From CAZPBN01 sp964584935 (GTDB lineage: Bacteria > Acidobacteriota > Aminicenantia > Aminicenantales > Aminicenantaceae): a DNA stretch of 64,000 nt. Shown one piece after another: positions 1 through 8,587 of this stretch. Positions within the stretch are counted from its first letter, which is position 1. Each line of letters starts with the position of its first letter. The stretch lies in assembly GCA_964584935.1 (NCBI GenBank), contig CAZPBN010000007.1, positions 66,865 to 130,864 on the forward strand, in the 5' to 3' direction. Under the pieces are notes generated by a model. It had not been told where the DNA came from, ran no database searches, and saw only the letters and a program-made list of their open reading frames with translations. The position numbers were made by a program, and so were the translations under genes.

Positions 1-274
1 CAACGAGAATCCTGTCGACCACAAAACCTTTCACCTTCATCCCCAGCAACTTCCTGGATTTCTTTTCTGCCTCTTCCGGTGTTTCTGCAAATTCAATTCC
101 TCCGATTCCGGCTCTGCCTGTAAACCATACTTGTATCTTTAGAACAACCGGCTTTCCTATCTTTTTTGAAATTTTGTACACGTCTTCAGGAGAAAAAGCT
201 ATTTTCCCTTCAGGTATACGAATCCCTCCTTCTTTTAAAATGTTTTTACTCTGATATTCAAATAATCGCGCCAA
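1..274 (-). CDS. sucC: Succinyl-CoA synthetase beta subunit, N-terminal part (cut by window edge)
   Basis: This is the N-terminal 91 residues of an ATP-grasp ligase beta subunit. It makes succinate and ATP/GTP from succinyl-CoA in the TCA cycle. The start reads LARLFEYQSKNIL, followed by GIRIPEG, a KIQVW..GRAGIGGI lysine-containing ATP-binding segment and LLGMKVKGFVVDRIL, which is the usual order in SucC. The gene runs off the left edge, so the CoA-ligase half and any sucD are not visible. I chose a TTG start at 274 because AAGGTG lies 9 bases upstream. An in-frame GTG at 286 is the alternative. The family call is firm and the start is not. Confidence 0.85.
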   Translation of the reverse strand, partial: MARLFEYQSKNILKEGGIRIPEGKIAFSPEDVYKISKKIGKPVVLKIQVWFTGRAGIGGIEFAETPEEAEKKSRKLLGMKVKGFVVDRILV

Positions 275-429
275 TCTCTTTTTCACCTTTCCATTTCATA
301 CTCTATTATTCAAAGCTGGGGAAACTTTGTCAATGATAAAACAAATGAAGTTCCTTTATTCTTTTTCTATGAGAATATAGAGGGAGTTTTTCTGTCTTTT
401 ATTTTGTCTGAATGACTAAAGGCATAGAA

Positions 430-942
430 ATGGATCTCTTTGGAATCTGCCATTTACTCGCCCTGCTAGGAGGCTTATACCTGTATTTTATAAATAGGGA
501 AAAGCTTGAAATGAAAAAGAGATATCTTGGTTATGTCTATGAACAATGGTCATCCCATTTTCTTTTTTTATTCCCCTTGAATATTCTTGCCTGGATTTTG
601 ATCCTTCTCTATTTCTATTGGAGTTTTACCCTGATCCTTTCAGACTCGCACAGATATGCAGGGTATACAGGAACAACCATTTTATTATATTCTTTCAGTT
701 ATATACCCCGATTTGTAAACATTATCGGAGCGGAAGGAATATACTTGAGTAAAGAAATGATCCAGTGGAAAAGACTAAAGAAAGTCCAAGTCATCAAAAT
801 AAAAGGAATATTTGTGTGTGTGAAGCTGGTTTGGATAAATGGAAAAAATCCTTTCCGAATAAAGCACAAGAAAATTCCCATAGCGGCCCATAGAGTGAAT
901 GCCATAAACAAAATAATTTCAAGAAGAAAAAAAGGATTATAA
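430..942 (+). CDS. Small membrane protein of unknown function
   Basis: I do not recognise the family. The 170-residue product has hydrophobic stretches near residues 5-20, 45-70 and 80-105. A basic, soluble C-terminal half follows (about residues 115-170, many Lys/Arg). A membrane-anchored PH-like or DUF-type fold is possible but not shown. I set the start at the second ATG because AAAGG sits 8 bases before it. The ATG at 412, six codons earlier, has no visible ribosome-binding site. It stands alone between sucC and the ABC exporter genes, which point the other way. Confidence 0.6.
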   Translation: MDLFGICHLLALLGGLYLYFINREKLEMKKRYLGYVYEQWSSHFLFLFPLNILAWILILLYFYWSFTLILSDSHRYAGYTGTTILLYSFSYIPRFVNIIGAEGIYLSKEMIQWKRLKKVQVIKIKGIFVCVKLVWINGKNPFRIKHKKIPIAAHRVNAINKIISRRKKGL

Positions 943-976
943 CCTCCCATTTTTTTCTCTCTGAGAATCAAAAAAC

Positions 977-1024
977 GGTGAGGTAAATTCAATTCACCCC
1001 CAATTTCATCTTTAACGATGATTG
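977..1024. repeat. Intergenic inverted element, copy 1
   Basis: GGTGA and TCACC form a short inverted pair around GGTAAATTCAAT. They are followed by CCCAATTTCATC and GATGATTG. The same order of words (GGTGAG, TTCACCCC, TCATC, TGATTG) recurs at 17742-17797, which suggests a dispersed element rather than chance. The function is unknown. Confidence 0.35.
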
Positions 1025-1050
1025 CGGTTTAATTATTTGTATGCAATGAT

Positions 1051-1203
1051 ATGAGTACCTTGTTTAGCTGGCTGGACAAGGGCCCCTCCTTTTACCCCCT
1101 TTTGCTTATTTTCTCCAACAGCCAGCATCTTTACAAGTTAATTGCGTTTATAGCGTTTGCTGGATTATTTGCGTTTGGTGCTTTACGTGTTCTTTATATT
1201 TAA
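1051..1203 (+). CDS. Possible 50-residue hydrophobic peptide
   Basis: An ATG-initiated frame encodes MSTLFSWLDKG, then a polar stretch, then one hydrophobic helix (LIAFIAFAGLFAFGALRVLYI region) ending at TAA. There is no Shine-Dalgarno in front of the ATG and no family I recognise. It could be a real single-span membrane peptide or chance in AT-rich DNA. Confidence 0.18.
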   Translation: MSTLFSWLDKGPSFYPLLLIFSNSQHLYKLIAFIAFAGLFAFGALRVLYI

Positions 1204-1345
1204 GAAAGTCGATATCTTGGACACTTTCCCTTTTTACCTTATCTTAATGAAAACCGGATTCTGGAAACTAATGAATCCTCAAACGGCAGATTTCAGACGC
1301 ATGATGTAAGACAGTGAATCCTAAAGAGGTAAGATGAGTTGGAAA

Positions 1346-2620
1346 TTAGCTATACCGAACCCATTTTACAATTTCTTTGAAATTGGGGGGTTTCCCATAC
1401 ATCAGTATTCCCACCCGGTAAATCTTAGCTGCAAGCCATATCATTATCAATATAGTCAGAAACATCAGTGTGATCGATGCCGCTATTTGAATGAACGGGG
1501 GAAGGAGAACACAAATACGGAGAAGCATAAGGACTGGTGCAAAAAAAGGAATCATTGACAACACAACCGATAGAGTGCTATTAGGAGCCCTGATTACAAA
1601 CATAATGAGCAGTATGGGAATAACCAGAAGCATGGATATGGGCATAACCAGCTGCTGGGCTTCTTTTTCTGAATTCACCATAGAAGCGGTGGCGGCATAC
1701 ACAGTCCCAAAAAGAAAATAACCAAGGATAAAAAAGATAACAAAATATATGAAAATATAAGCTGGAATACTGGGCATTTTAAAAGCCTGGGCTGCTGGGA
1801 AAACCGAAGAGACCAGCGGCCTTCCGTATTGAGTTGCCGCCAGCCCAAATAAAGCCCATATCGTATACTGAGTGAGACCAACGGCCCCGATTCCTAAAAT
1901 CTTCCCAAACATTAGCTGGAAAGGCTTCAAGGAAGAAAGGACGACTTCCACCATTCTGGAATTCTTTTCTTCAATAACGCCTCTCATGATTATGGAACCA
2001 TAATAAAAAAGGGTAAAATAAAGAATCAACACCAGAATATAGGATATGGCAAAAGTACCGCCTGTATCTTCTTCAGCTCCTTTCTTTGTCACTTTGACAG
2101 TTTTCAATCCCACTCTCTTTAGGTACCCTGATATTTTTTCTGGATCCAAACCTTCTGTTCTTAATCTTTTTTCTATAACCACATTGTTTATTGCCTGGCT
2201 GATATTTTTAATTTCATCAAAATCAGAAACATGTTCAGAAACATATTCTGCCTCCCCTCCATTCATTATGTTTTCAGGTATAAAAATATAGGCGGAAAGC
2301 TCTTTATTTTTTATCATCGTATTCAGTTTTTCCCGAAGACTATCAACATCAGCAGGGATCTTATAACTATTCAGCAAATAGCGTCTGCTTCCATCTTTTA
2401 ATTTGAAATCCAATTTTTCATCCAGCTGCTTACACATCTCTCCGCTCATATCAATAACGCCGATTGTCTCCTGTTTTCCAACAGAAACCACAGAAACAAA
2501 AACTGGCACTAATATAATTCCAACCATAAGCACAGGTCCTAAAATTGCGCCTATAATAAAACCTTTTGTTTTAACAATCTGAGTGTATTCTCTCTTAATA
2601 ACTGTCCATATTTTTTTCAT
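1346..2620 (-). CDS. ABC-2 type transporter permease (NatB-like)
   Basis: This is the membrane subunit of an ABC exporter, 424 residues long. The layout is that of the NatB/YhaP group: one N-terminal membrane helix after KREYTQIVKTKGF (about residues 15-45), a large extracytoplasmic domain (about 50-190), then a cluster of five or six helices to the C-terminus containing the ABC-2 segment VIEEKNSRMVEVVLSS. It overlaps the 3' end of the ATPase gene by 26 bp, so the two are translationally coupled. I set the start at ATG 2620, which has GGAAG about 6 bases upstream, rather than the TTG 21 bases earlier. The substrate cannot be read from sequence. Na+ or drug export is only a family-level guess. 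Confidence 0.85.
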   Translation of the reverse strand: MKKIWTVIKREYTQIVKTKGFIIGAILGPVLMVGIILVPVFVSVVSVGKQETIGVIDMSGEMCKQLDEKLDFKLKDGSRRYLLNSYKIPADVDSLREKLNTMIKNKELSAYIFIPENIMNGGEAEYVSEHVSDFDEIKNISQAINNVVIEKRLRTEGLDPEKISGYLKRVGLKTVKVTKKGAEEDTGGTFAISYILVLILYFTLFYYGSIIMRGVIEEKNSRMVEVVLSSLKPFQLMFGKILGIGAVGLTQYTIWALFGLAATQYGRPLVSSVFPAAQAFKMPSIPAYIFIYFVIFFILGYFLFGTVYAATASMVNSEKEAQQLVMPISMLLVIPILLIMFVIRAPNSTLSVVLSMIPFFAPVLMLLRICVLLPPFIQIAASITLMFLTILIMIWLAAKIYRVGILMYGKPPNFKEIVKWVRYS

Positions 2621-3515
2621 CTTTTTCTTCCACTTTTTCAATAAAAATAGCGTTTAATGTCGGCTCTTTAATTTCGAATTTATTAATATCAATTCGCCCT
2701 GCAATCTTTTTCAACAAATCTTGAGGACCCTTTTTTTCTTTAAGTTTGATCTCCATAGATTTTCCATAGTCGTCTATTGTTTCAATTTCAGGCAGACTTC
2801 TTATATAACTTCCGTTCCCATCATAATCAAGAATGATTGAGTTTTTTCCGTACTGCTTCTTTATAAAATCCAATTCTCCTTCTATAACTGATTCCGCCTT
2901 ATTGATGAGGCATATATTGTCACAAATCATTTCCACCTGTTCCATCCGGTGAGTCGAAAATATGATACTCCGCCCTTCATGTTTCATTTCCAACATAATA
3001 TCCTTTAATAATTTTGTGTTTACAGGGTCCAAACCGGCAAAGGGTTCATCAAGTATAATCAGTTCAGGTTGATGAATAATTGTGGCTATAAACTGAAGTT
3101 TTTGCTGCATTCCTTTGGAAAGCTCCTCTACTTTTTTTGTTTTCCAATCGGACAGAGAAAACCGATCCAACCACATGTATATTTTTTCTTTGGCTTCTCC
3201 TCTTTTCAATCCCTTTATTTCAGCAATAAACACAAGCAACTCTTCAACCTTCATTTTGGGATAGAGCCCTCTCTCTTCAGGAAGATAGCCGACTTTTTCT
3301 TTTGTTTGTTCATCCATCTTATGATTCAGGATTTCAATGGTTCCTTGATCAGGCATGATGATGTTCATGATCATCCTGATTGTGGTTGTTTTGCCGGCTC
3401 CATTTGGTCCTAAAAGCCCATAAATCATACCTTCAGAAATGCTAAAAGACAGATTTTTCACTGCCACAAAATTCCCATATTTCTTAGAAATATTTTCAAC
3501 TTTAAGTACACTCAT
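2595..3515 (-). CDS. ABC transporter ATP-binding protein (NatA-like)
   Basis: This is the cytoplasmic ATPase of the exporter whose permease follows it. With the start at MSVLKVENISKKYG it has 306 residues. Walker A is GPNGAGKTT (36-44), the signature is LSKGMQQK, Walker B is LIILDEPFAGLD and the switch His is in STHRMEQ. The C-terminal 90 residues form the extra domain usual in NatA/CcmA-type ATPases with ABC-2 partners. AGAGG sits a few bases before ATG 3515, so I prefer it to the longer frame starting 25 codons upstream. The gene is divergent from sppA across about 155 bp. Confidence 0.9.
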   Translation of the reverse strand: MSVLKVENISKKYGNFVAVKNLSFSISEGMIYGLLGPNGAGKTTTIRMIMNIIMPDQGTIEILNHKMDEQTKEKVGYLPEERGLYPKMKVEELLVFIAEIKGLKRGEAKEKIYMWLDRFSLSDWKTKKVEELSKGMQQKLQFIATIIHQPELIILDEPFAGLDPVNTKLLKDIMLEMKHEGRSIIFSTHRMEQVEMICDNICLINKAESVIEGELDFIKKQYGKNSIILDYDGNGSYIRSLPEIETIDDYGKSMEIKLKEKKGPQDLLKKIAGRIDINKFEIKEPTLNAIFIEKVEEKDEKNMDSY

Positions 3516-3671
3516 TCTCTCAACCTCTTTATTTAATATAAATCTTACTTCACTGCACAAATAAATAAGTAATATACTAAAGAAACACAAATATTTCCAG
3601 AGCTATATACAATCATTCGGCTTTTTGATATATTTTGTTCTATTGCCATTTCTTTTAATTAAGGAGTTAAA

Positions 3672-5384
3672 ATGAAAAAAAGGTCGTACGTCTTTATTAT
3701 ACTTTTATTCTTTTTCTTTTTAATCATAGCTACATTTCTATCATTTTTATATTTTTCCTTTGCCAAACCTCCATCAGTCAAAGAAAATTCCTACCTTGAA
3801 TTGAATCTCTCGGGTAAAATCCAAGAAATAACCCAACCCGACTTCTTGCAATTTTTCATTTCAGGAACAAAAGCTCTTTCCATGCACGATATATGGATGA
3901 ATTTTCACAAAGCAAAAAAGGACTCTCGAATAAAAGGCATTGTGATCAATCTTGGCTATCTTGTCTGTGACTGGGGCAAAATAAACGAAATCAGAGAATC
4001 CATTCTGGATTTCAGAAAATCCGGAAAAAAAGTATACGCTTATATCGGAGAAGCTCTTGATTTTGATAAAGAATATTTCCTGGCAACGGCTTGCGACCAG
4101 ATTGTTCTGCATCCCCTGGGGTGGCTCGGAATCAACGGTATTGGAGGCAATATTCCTTTCTTTAAAAAAACTCTGGATAAGCTCGGAATTGAAGCAGAAT
4201 TTGAACATGTGGAAGAATACAAAACAGCATATAATATGTTCACAGAAAAAGGATTCACTCCTGCTCACGAAGAAATGATGAAATCCCTCTATGGAAACAT
4301 CTATGCGACTTACGTGAATACAATAGCTGAATCCAGAAACAAAGCGGAAACAGAAATCAAATCATTGATAGACCATGGCTTTTTCCAAGGAGAAAAAGCC
4401 CTTGAAGCAGGACTTGTGGATAAAGTTCTGTATAAAGACCAATTCGAGGATCTCATTAAGGAAGAATCGGATAAAACATCAAAAATCACGCATGAAAATT
4501 ACAAAGAAGTTCGGTATTCAGCATCCGGCTTTCACAAAGGGGAACAAATTGCTCTTATTTATGCCATGGGGCCCATCCACTGTGGGGAAAATTCTTACCA
4601 GACTATAGGCAGCTCTACTTATTCCACTATAATTAAAAAAGCCAGAAAAGATAAATCTATAAAAGCAATTATTTTAAGAGTCAACAGTCCGGGTGGTTCG
4701 GCAATGGCGTCTGATGTCATTTGGAGGCAAATGATCCTGGCAAAAAAGGACAAACCAGTGATTGTTTCTATGTCCGATATGGCCGGCTCAGGAGGATACT
4801 GGATATCGATGTGCGCTCATAAAATTGTTGCTCACCCTCAGACTCTCACCGGTTCCATAGGGGTACTTTCAGGAAAATTTAACTTGGAAAAGCTCTACCA
4901 AAAAATCGGAGTTACTTCAGAAAAAGTAATTTATGGAAAAAGAGCTGATATTTTCTCTTCCTTCAGAGGATTCACCAATGAAGAAAAAAATCTCATAAAA
5001 AATGAAATTCTCTGGATTTACGATAGATTCATAACAAAAGTGGCAGAAAGCCGGAATATGACCAAAGACAACGTCGATAAAATCGGTAAAGGACGGGTCT
5101 GGACCGGGGCTCAAGCCAAAAAAATTGGACTCATAGACGAAACCGGAGGTCTTTTAACAGCCATAAAACTGGCTAAACAGCAAGCAGATATCCCTGAGAA
5201 GGAAAGCATTCAACTCGTTGTGTGGCCTAAAAAAGTATCTTTTCTTCAAACTCTTTTAGGTAAAGGACAAACGTTATTATCAGGAAAGACAAACTCCAAA
5301 ATTGAGAAAACAATCCGGGTCTTCAAACTCCTTGAACAAAATAGAATGTGGGCTCTTATGCCATTGGGAATAATTTCACAATAA
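3672..5384 (+). CDS. sppA: Signal peptide peptidase SppA, 67K (long) type
   Basis: This membrane-bound serine peptidase digests cleaved signal peptides in the membrane. The 570 residues match the tandem-domain (E. coli-like) form. A single N-terminal helix (about 6-30) is followed by two S49 domains. The general-base Lys is K184 in EEYKTAYN and the nucleophile Ser is S373 in AGSGGYW, so the Ser/Lys dyad is split between domains as in E. coli SppA. NSPGGSAMASD (338-348) is the conserved oxyanion-region loop. AAGGAG lies 8 bases before the ATG. It appears monocistronic and ends before a strong GC hairpin at 5463-5485. Confidence 0.95.
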   Translation: MKKRSYVFIILLFFFFLIIATFLSFLYFSFAKPPSVKENSYLELNLSGKIQEITQPDFLQFFISGTKALSMHDIWMNFHKAKKDSRIKGIVINLGYLVCDWGKINEIRESILDFRKSGKKVYAYIGEALDFDKEYFLATACDQIVLHPLGWLGINGIGGNIPFFKKTLDKLGIEAEFEHVEEYKTAYNMFTEKGFTPAHEEMMKSLYGNIYATYVNTIAESRNKAETEIKSLIDHGFFQGEKALEAGLVDKVLYKDQFEDLIKEESDKTSKITHENYKEVRYSASGFHKGEQIALIYAMGPIHCGENSYQTIGSSTYSTIIKKARKDKSIKAIILRVNSPGGSAMASDVIWRQMILAKKDKPVIVSMSDMAGSGGYWISMCAHKIVAHPQTLTGSIGVLSGKFNLEKLYQKIGVTSEKVIYGKRADIFSSFRGFTNEEKNLIKNEILWIYDRFITKVAESRNMTKDNVDKIGKGRVWTGAQAKKIGLIDETGGLLTAIKLAKQQADIPEKESIQLVVWPKKVSFLQTLLGKGQTLLSGKTNSKIEKTIRVFKLLEQNRMWALMPLGIISQ

Positions 5385-5461
5385 AATATTCTCAATATCA
5401 GAACTCAAAACCTAAACTTCTCGTCAAAATGAGACTCAAGTTTTTTTAATTGTTAGTTAAA

Positions 5462-5486
5462 GGGGCCCGATACGGAATCGGGCCCT
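5462..5486. terminator. GC-rich hairpin between convergent genes
   Basis: GGGCCCGAT and ATCGGGCCC form a perfect 9-bp stem around a 5-base loop (ACGGA). It lies between the 3' ends of sppA and the subtilase gene. Neither side has a proper T tract, so it may stop transcription in both directions inefficiently or protect 3' ends. Confidence 0.5.
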
Positions 5487-5612
5487 CTATAGACATTTCT
5501 CAGGACTATATAGATTAACTTATTTTTAACTCACTTCTCAGCAACAACTTTGTTCAAACGGATTAGAGATCTCCTTTCTCTTAAGGAACCCTAACCTGAA
5601 AAAAGACTGAAT

Positions 5613-7274
5613 CTACTTTTTTATTTTCAGCCTTCCCCAGCCGAATTTGTTATCTTTACCGCTCACACCCAGATCTTTTGCCTTTCCATAAAGAATATCC
5701 TCTATCTGGTCCAGACTATAGGGAGTTTTTCCATATAACAGGGCAATGGCTCCGGCAACATGAGGGGTTGCTGCTGAGGTCCCATAGAAACTTTTTGTTC
5801 CATAAGTCCAGGTTGAAACTCCAGCAGGAGCGCATAACTCAGGCTTAACTTTATTATCTGAGGTTGGGCCTCTTGAACTGTAATCATGGTAGGAATCATT
5901 AGACCAGTCAACCGCTCCAACCGCAATGGCAGACTCGGAATCGGCTGGAATGGTCAGACTCCCCAGTGCTTTATCATATTGGATAGGATACACATTGTTT
6001 CTGGTGAAGATTTCCAGCTTGCAGTTTTTGGTGGCGCTGTATTTCAAGATGGCAACATGCCAGGTGCATGAAGAAGTGCAATACCAGCCGCCAATATATT
6101 CCGTTGGCCACTGGGATCCTGTCTGATTGTTGATTGACTTATCTACATAATAAAGAGAGCCTCCTCCCCACTGGACATAAAGATAAAGGTCATAATCCTG
6201 GTTTGAACCACTGTAAGTGCTGCCGTTCCAATTCCCCCAGTCATTCCAGTTCATATAAACATAAATAGGATAGTATGCAGGCTGATTAATATTGATTGTT
6301 TCATCCCCACCACTGAAATTATGCCATTTATCACCATCCGTGGTATTATAAATTCCTTCCCAGTGATCTTCTGCTGAATTGCCGGCTGCAGACACCCATT
6401 TGGTGGTGCCATTGGCAATTTCCTTGACATCCTCACAAACAGGTCCTGTTCCGTCTCCAGCACCGGCATTATACCAGCCCATTGAATAAGAAACCACATC
6501 CACATCTTGACCTTTCAACCAGTCGATGGCGTTGTGATGCTGGGTCAGGGTTGCAAAATTAACCAGCAGAAGATTGGCATCTGGAGCCATATCATGAACA
6601 ATTTCAGCACATGCGGTACCGTGTTTGCTTGCATAAAGGTTTCCGCTAAAAGTATTGGTGTCCACACTGGAAGGGAGCTCTGTACCCAGCAATGAATTAT
6701 AATTTTTAAATCCTGCATCCAGCACACAGACCTTCACAGAATCGGTTGAACGGTAAGAATTCATAGAGTGCCATAGATTGGCACCTGTTTTTGACACTCC
6801 TTCACTCTTATAAACCAGTGGAATAGGTCTTATGGGAAGCCGCACGTATTTCACCATTTTCAAATCAGCCAATGCCGTTAAAGCAGATACAGGAGAAAGA
6901 GTCTGAACCAAGTTCCGGGCTGACGTTTGGACAATTCCTCCTAAACTCTCTACTTTTTGCTCCACAATTCGGACTGCCGATTGAATATTGCTTTCATGAT
7001 TAGGAGCTGTTTCAAAAACAACCTGAACCAAATCCCCTTCCATATGAATTTCTCTTTTTTGTGCAAACTCCTTGGCTTTTTCTATTCCCTCATAATAATA
7101 AGTTTTAAACAAACGATGCACATAGGACTCCATCTTGGGATGGATGTCTTTTTTACCATCAATCGGAGCTAGATTTTGACTGTTTGCTATAGAAGGTGAA
7201 ATAAAAAACACCAAGGTTACCAAAGCAAGCCCTATGCATATGTCTTTCTTTGATTTAATAATAGTTCTTATCAC
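5613..7274 (-). CDS. Secreted subtilisin-family (S8) serine protease
   Basis: This is an exported endopeptidase of 553 residues. An N-terminal signal peptide (about 1-31, hydrophobic core CIGLALVTLVFFI, Ala-Asn cleavage region) precedes a propeptide-like region (35-175). The catalytic triad is D186 (VCVLDAGF), H218 (SKHGTACAE) and S500 (GTSAATPHVAG), with the oxyanion Asn N299 (SAAGNS). About 130 residues rich in Trp, Tyr, Gly and Asn (roughly 310-440) are inserted between Asn and Ser and probably form a beta-sandwich. The protein ends right after the S8 domain, with no sorting domain. It follows the SH3/beta-barrel gene by 17 bp, so the two are probably co-transcribed. Confidence 0.92.
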   Translation of the reverse strand: MIRTIIKSKKDICIGLALVTLVFFISPSIANSQNLAPIDGKKDIHPKMESYVHRLFKTYYYEGIEKAKEFAQKREIHMEGDLVQVVFETAPNHESNIQSAVRIVEQKVESLGGIVQTSARNLVQTLSPVSALTALADLKMVKYVRLPIRPIPLVYKSEGVSKTGANLWHSMNSYRSTDSVKVCVLDAGFKNYNSLLGTELPSSVDTNTFSGNLYASKHGTACAEIVHDMAPDANLLLVNFATLTQHHNAIDWLKGQDVDVVSYSMGWYNAGAGDGTGPVCEDVKEIANGTTKWVSAAGNSAEDHWEGIYNTTDGDKWHNFSGGDETININQPAYYPIYVYMNWNDWGNWNGSTYSGSNQDYDLYLYVQWGGGSLYYVDKSINNQTGSQWPTEYIGGWYCTSSCTWHVAILKYSATKNCKLEIFTRNNVYPIQYDKALGSLTIPADSESAIAVGAVDWSNDSYHDYSSRGPTSDNKVKPELCAPAGVSTWTYGTKSFYGTSAATPHVAGAIALLYGKTPYSLDQIEDILYGKAKDLGVSGKDNKFGWGRLKIKK

Positions 7275-7291
7275 TTATCCCTCCTTTTATT

Positions 7292-8275
7292 TTAAAAGCA
7301 GAATTTTAGGCCTGCTGTAAAAATCATAGAATCCAAATTAAGATCACTCAGGGTTCCACTAACTTCTGTACTTGTGGCTTGATCCGTTAATTTCCATGAA
7401 CCTTCCATTGAAGCAATACAATACTTGAAATCAAGATTCAAACCTATATTGGGTGAAAAGAAAACATCAACACCCGCTCCAAAATGGAATCCAATTGAAT
7501 TATCAACATTTTCTACTATATCAAATCCCAGGCTGTCCCAATTGTTGACAATCTCTTCATTAAGAGTGAAACTGTTTAAAAAATAACCGGCTCCTCCTGA
7601 GACATAAGGAACTATTTTTTCTCCCACTGGAAATCGTCCTTGAATGCTCAATTGAATCGGTATAGAGGAAAGACTTCCCTGACTCAATCCTGATACATCC
7701 CCTTCAACATCGCTCTGGAACATCATTCCGCTGACTTCGACAGCAACATATTCCATGATGGAAAAAGTAAAACTGGCTCCATAAGTGATTCCTCCGCTGT
7801 ATTTTGCTTCTGAAAGCATGGCATACCCGCCTTTAATTCCAAAACACATTTTTGGTAGCGATTTTTTATGTCTTGGTGGAGGATATTGAGTTTGCCTTTC
7901 CGGTGGGGGGGGTGGAGGCGAAACATTTGTCTTTTCTTCTCTTTTAACCTCAACTGGTTCCTCTACTGGTTCTGATATTCTTTCCTGCTCTGCCCCGATT
8001 TCTTCAACAACACTGTTATGTATATAACCTGATAAAACAAATCCATTTTCATCCGGAGGTAAAGAGATGAGATACCAATCTCCTGTTTTTTTCTTCACTT
8101 TAAATACAGTTCCTGAAGAAACTTGACCTATAGTCTGGCTTGATAAATTTGCTTTAAGCCTTACATTTGCATTATCCACAGCTACTCTGATTTTTAAAAC
8201 ATCAGCAAAGCCAACGGATGAAAAAACGAGCAGCATAAACACAATAAATATTGGAATTATTTTTTTTACATTCAC
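7292..8275 (-). CDS. Outer-membrane beta-barrel protein with N-terminal SH3 domain
   Basis: The product has 327 residues. A signal peptide (1-24, ending VGFADV) is followed by a bacterial SH3 domain (about 28-93, with NVRLKANLSSQTIGQV and GDWYLI). A charged linker with a PPPPPP stretch (about 95-140) may cross or bind peptidoglycan. From about residue 143 to the end come alternating amphipathic strands (GIKGGYAML onwards) ending in Phe, as in OmpA-like eight-strand barrels. It is probably an outer-membrane anchor tied to the cell wall. It precedes the secreted protease gene in the same direction. No specific family name can be assigned. Confidence 0.8.
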   Translation of the reverse strand: MNVKKIIPIFIVFMLLVFSSVGFADVLKIRVAVDNANVRLKANLSSQTIGQVSSGTVFKVKKKTGDWYLISLPPDENGFVLSGYIHNSVVEEIGAEQERISEPVEEPVEVKREEKTNVSPPPPPPERQTQYPPPRHKKSLPKMCFGIKGGYAMLSEAKYSGGITYGASFTFSIMEYVAVEVSGMMFQSDVEGDVSGLSQGSLSSIPIQLSIQGRFPVGEKIVPYVSGGAGYFLNSFTLNEEIVNNWDSLGFDIVENVDNSIGFHFGAGVDVFFSPNIGLNLDFKYCIASMEGSWKLTDQATSTEVSGTLSDLNLDSMIFTAGLKFCF

Positions 8276-8465
8276 ATTTCCCTCCTTATTTTATTCTATT
8301 TTAATGGGATTAACATAAATAAAAAAGCTATCTCATATTCACCCCCTTTTTTGTTTCAATTCTTTCTGGATTCGGAAACTTGTTCATAGAACTTCTTTCA
8401 TTCTATAAATAAAAGATTTATAATTTCCCACTACTTTTAATTTAAATGCTTATTTTTGAATTTAA

Positions 8466-8492
8466 TTTATATAAAAAAAATATAAATGTCAA
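8466..8492 (-). promoter_or_regulatory. Candidate sigma-70 promoter for the SH3/beta-barrel and protease genes
   Basis: A perfect TTGACA (8492-8487) precedes TATAAA (8471-8466). The 15-bp spacer is shorter than ideal. It would give a leader of about 190 bases before the gene at 8275. Confidence 0.35.
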
Positions 8493-8540
8493 TATATTTA
8501 AAAAATTATTCCATTTTTTCACCCAGGTCTACCAGAAACT

Positions 8541-8580
8541 TGACGATTCATATTTTTCGTCTGACGTCTTACTTCTTACA
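8541..8580. repeat. Dispersed GTAAGACG-type repeat, copy B
   Basis: The words TGACGATTCAT and CGTCTGACGTCTTAC occur here. The copy at 56287-56312 carries the same words in another order, and 33809-33836 carries the reverse complement. The repeat lies only between genes. Confidence 0.45.
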
Positions 8581-8587
8581 ATTTTTA

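Larger units (their letters stand above)
943..1345. other. 403-bp gap with short repeats and one doubtful small ORF
   Basis: The gap lies between the small membrane protein and the 3' end of the ABC-2 permease. It holds an inverted element at 977-1024, a doubtful 50-residue ORF at 1051-1203 and one copy of the GTAAGACG-type repeat near 1294-1313. No clear terminator with a T tract was seen for either neighbour. Confidence 0.5.
8276..8587. other. 312-bp AT-rich gap
   Basis: This is the leader and promoter side of the SH3/beta-barrel gene and the 3' side of the helicase gene. It holds a candidate promoter (8466-8492), a copy of the dispersed repeat (8541-8580) and long A/T runs. No terminator hairpin with a T tract was found for the helicase gene. 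Confidence 0.5.

Noticed and set aside
699..992. Minus-strand 97-codon frame near the left end
   Set aside because: It overlaps the small membrane protein gene on the other strand and looks like its shadow. No ribosome-binding site or family.
1334..1558. Plus-strand frame opposite the ABC-2 permease
   Set aside because: Antisense to a well supported gene. The Cys/His-rich look comes from the reverse of hydrophobic codons.
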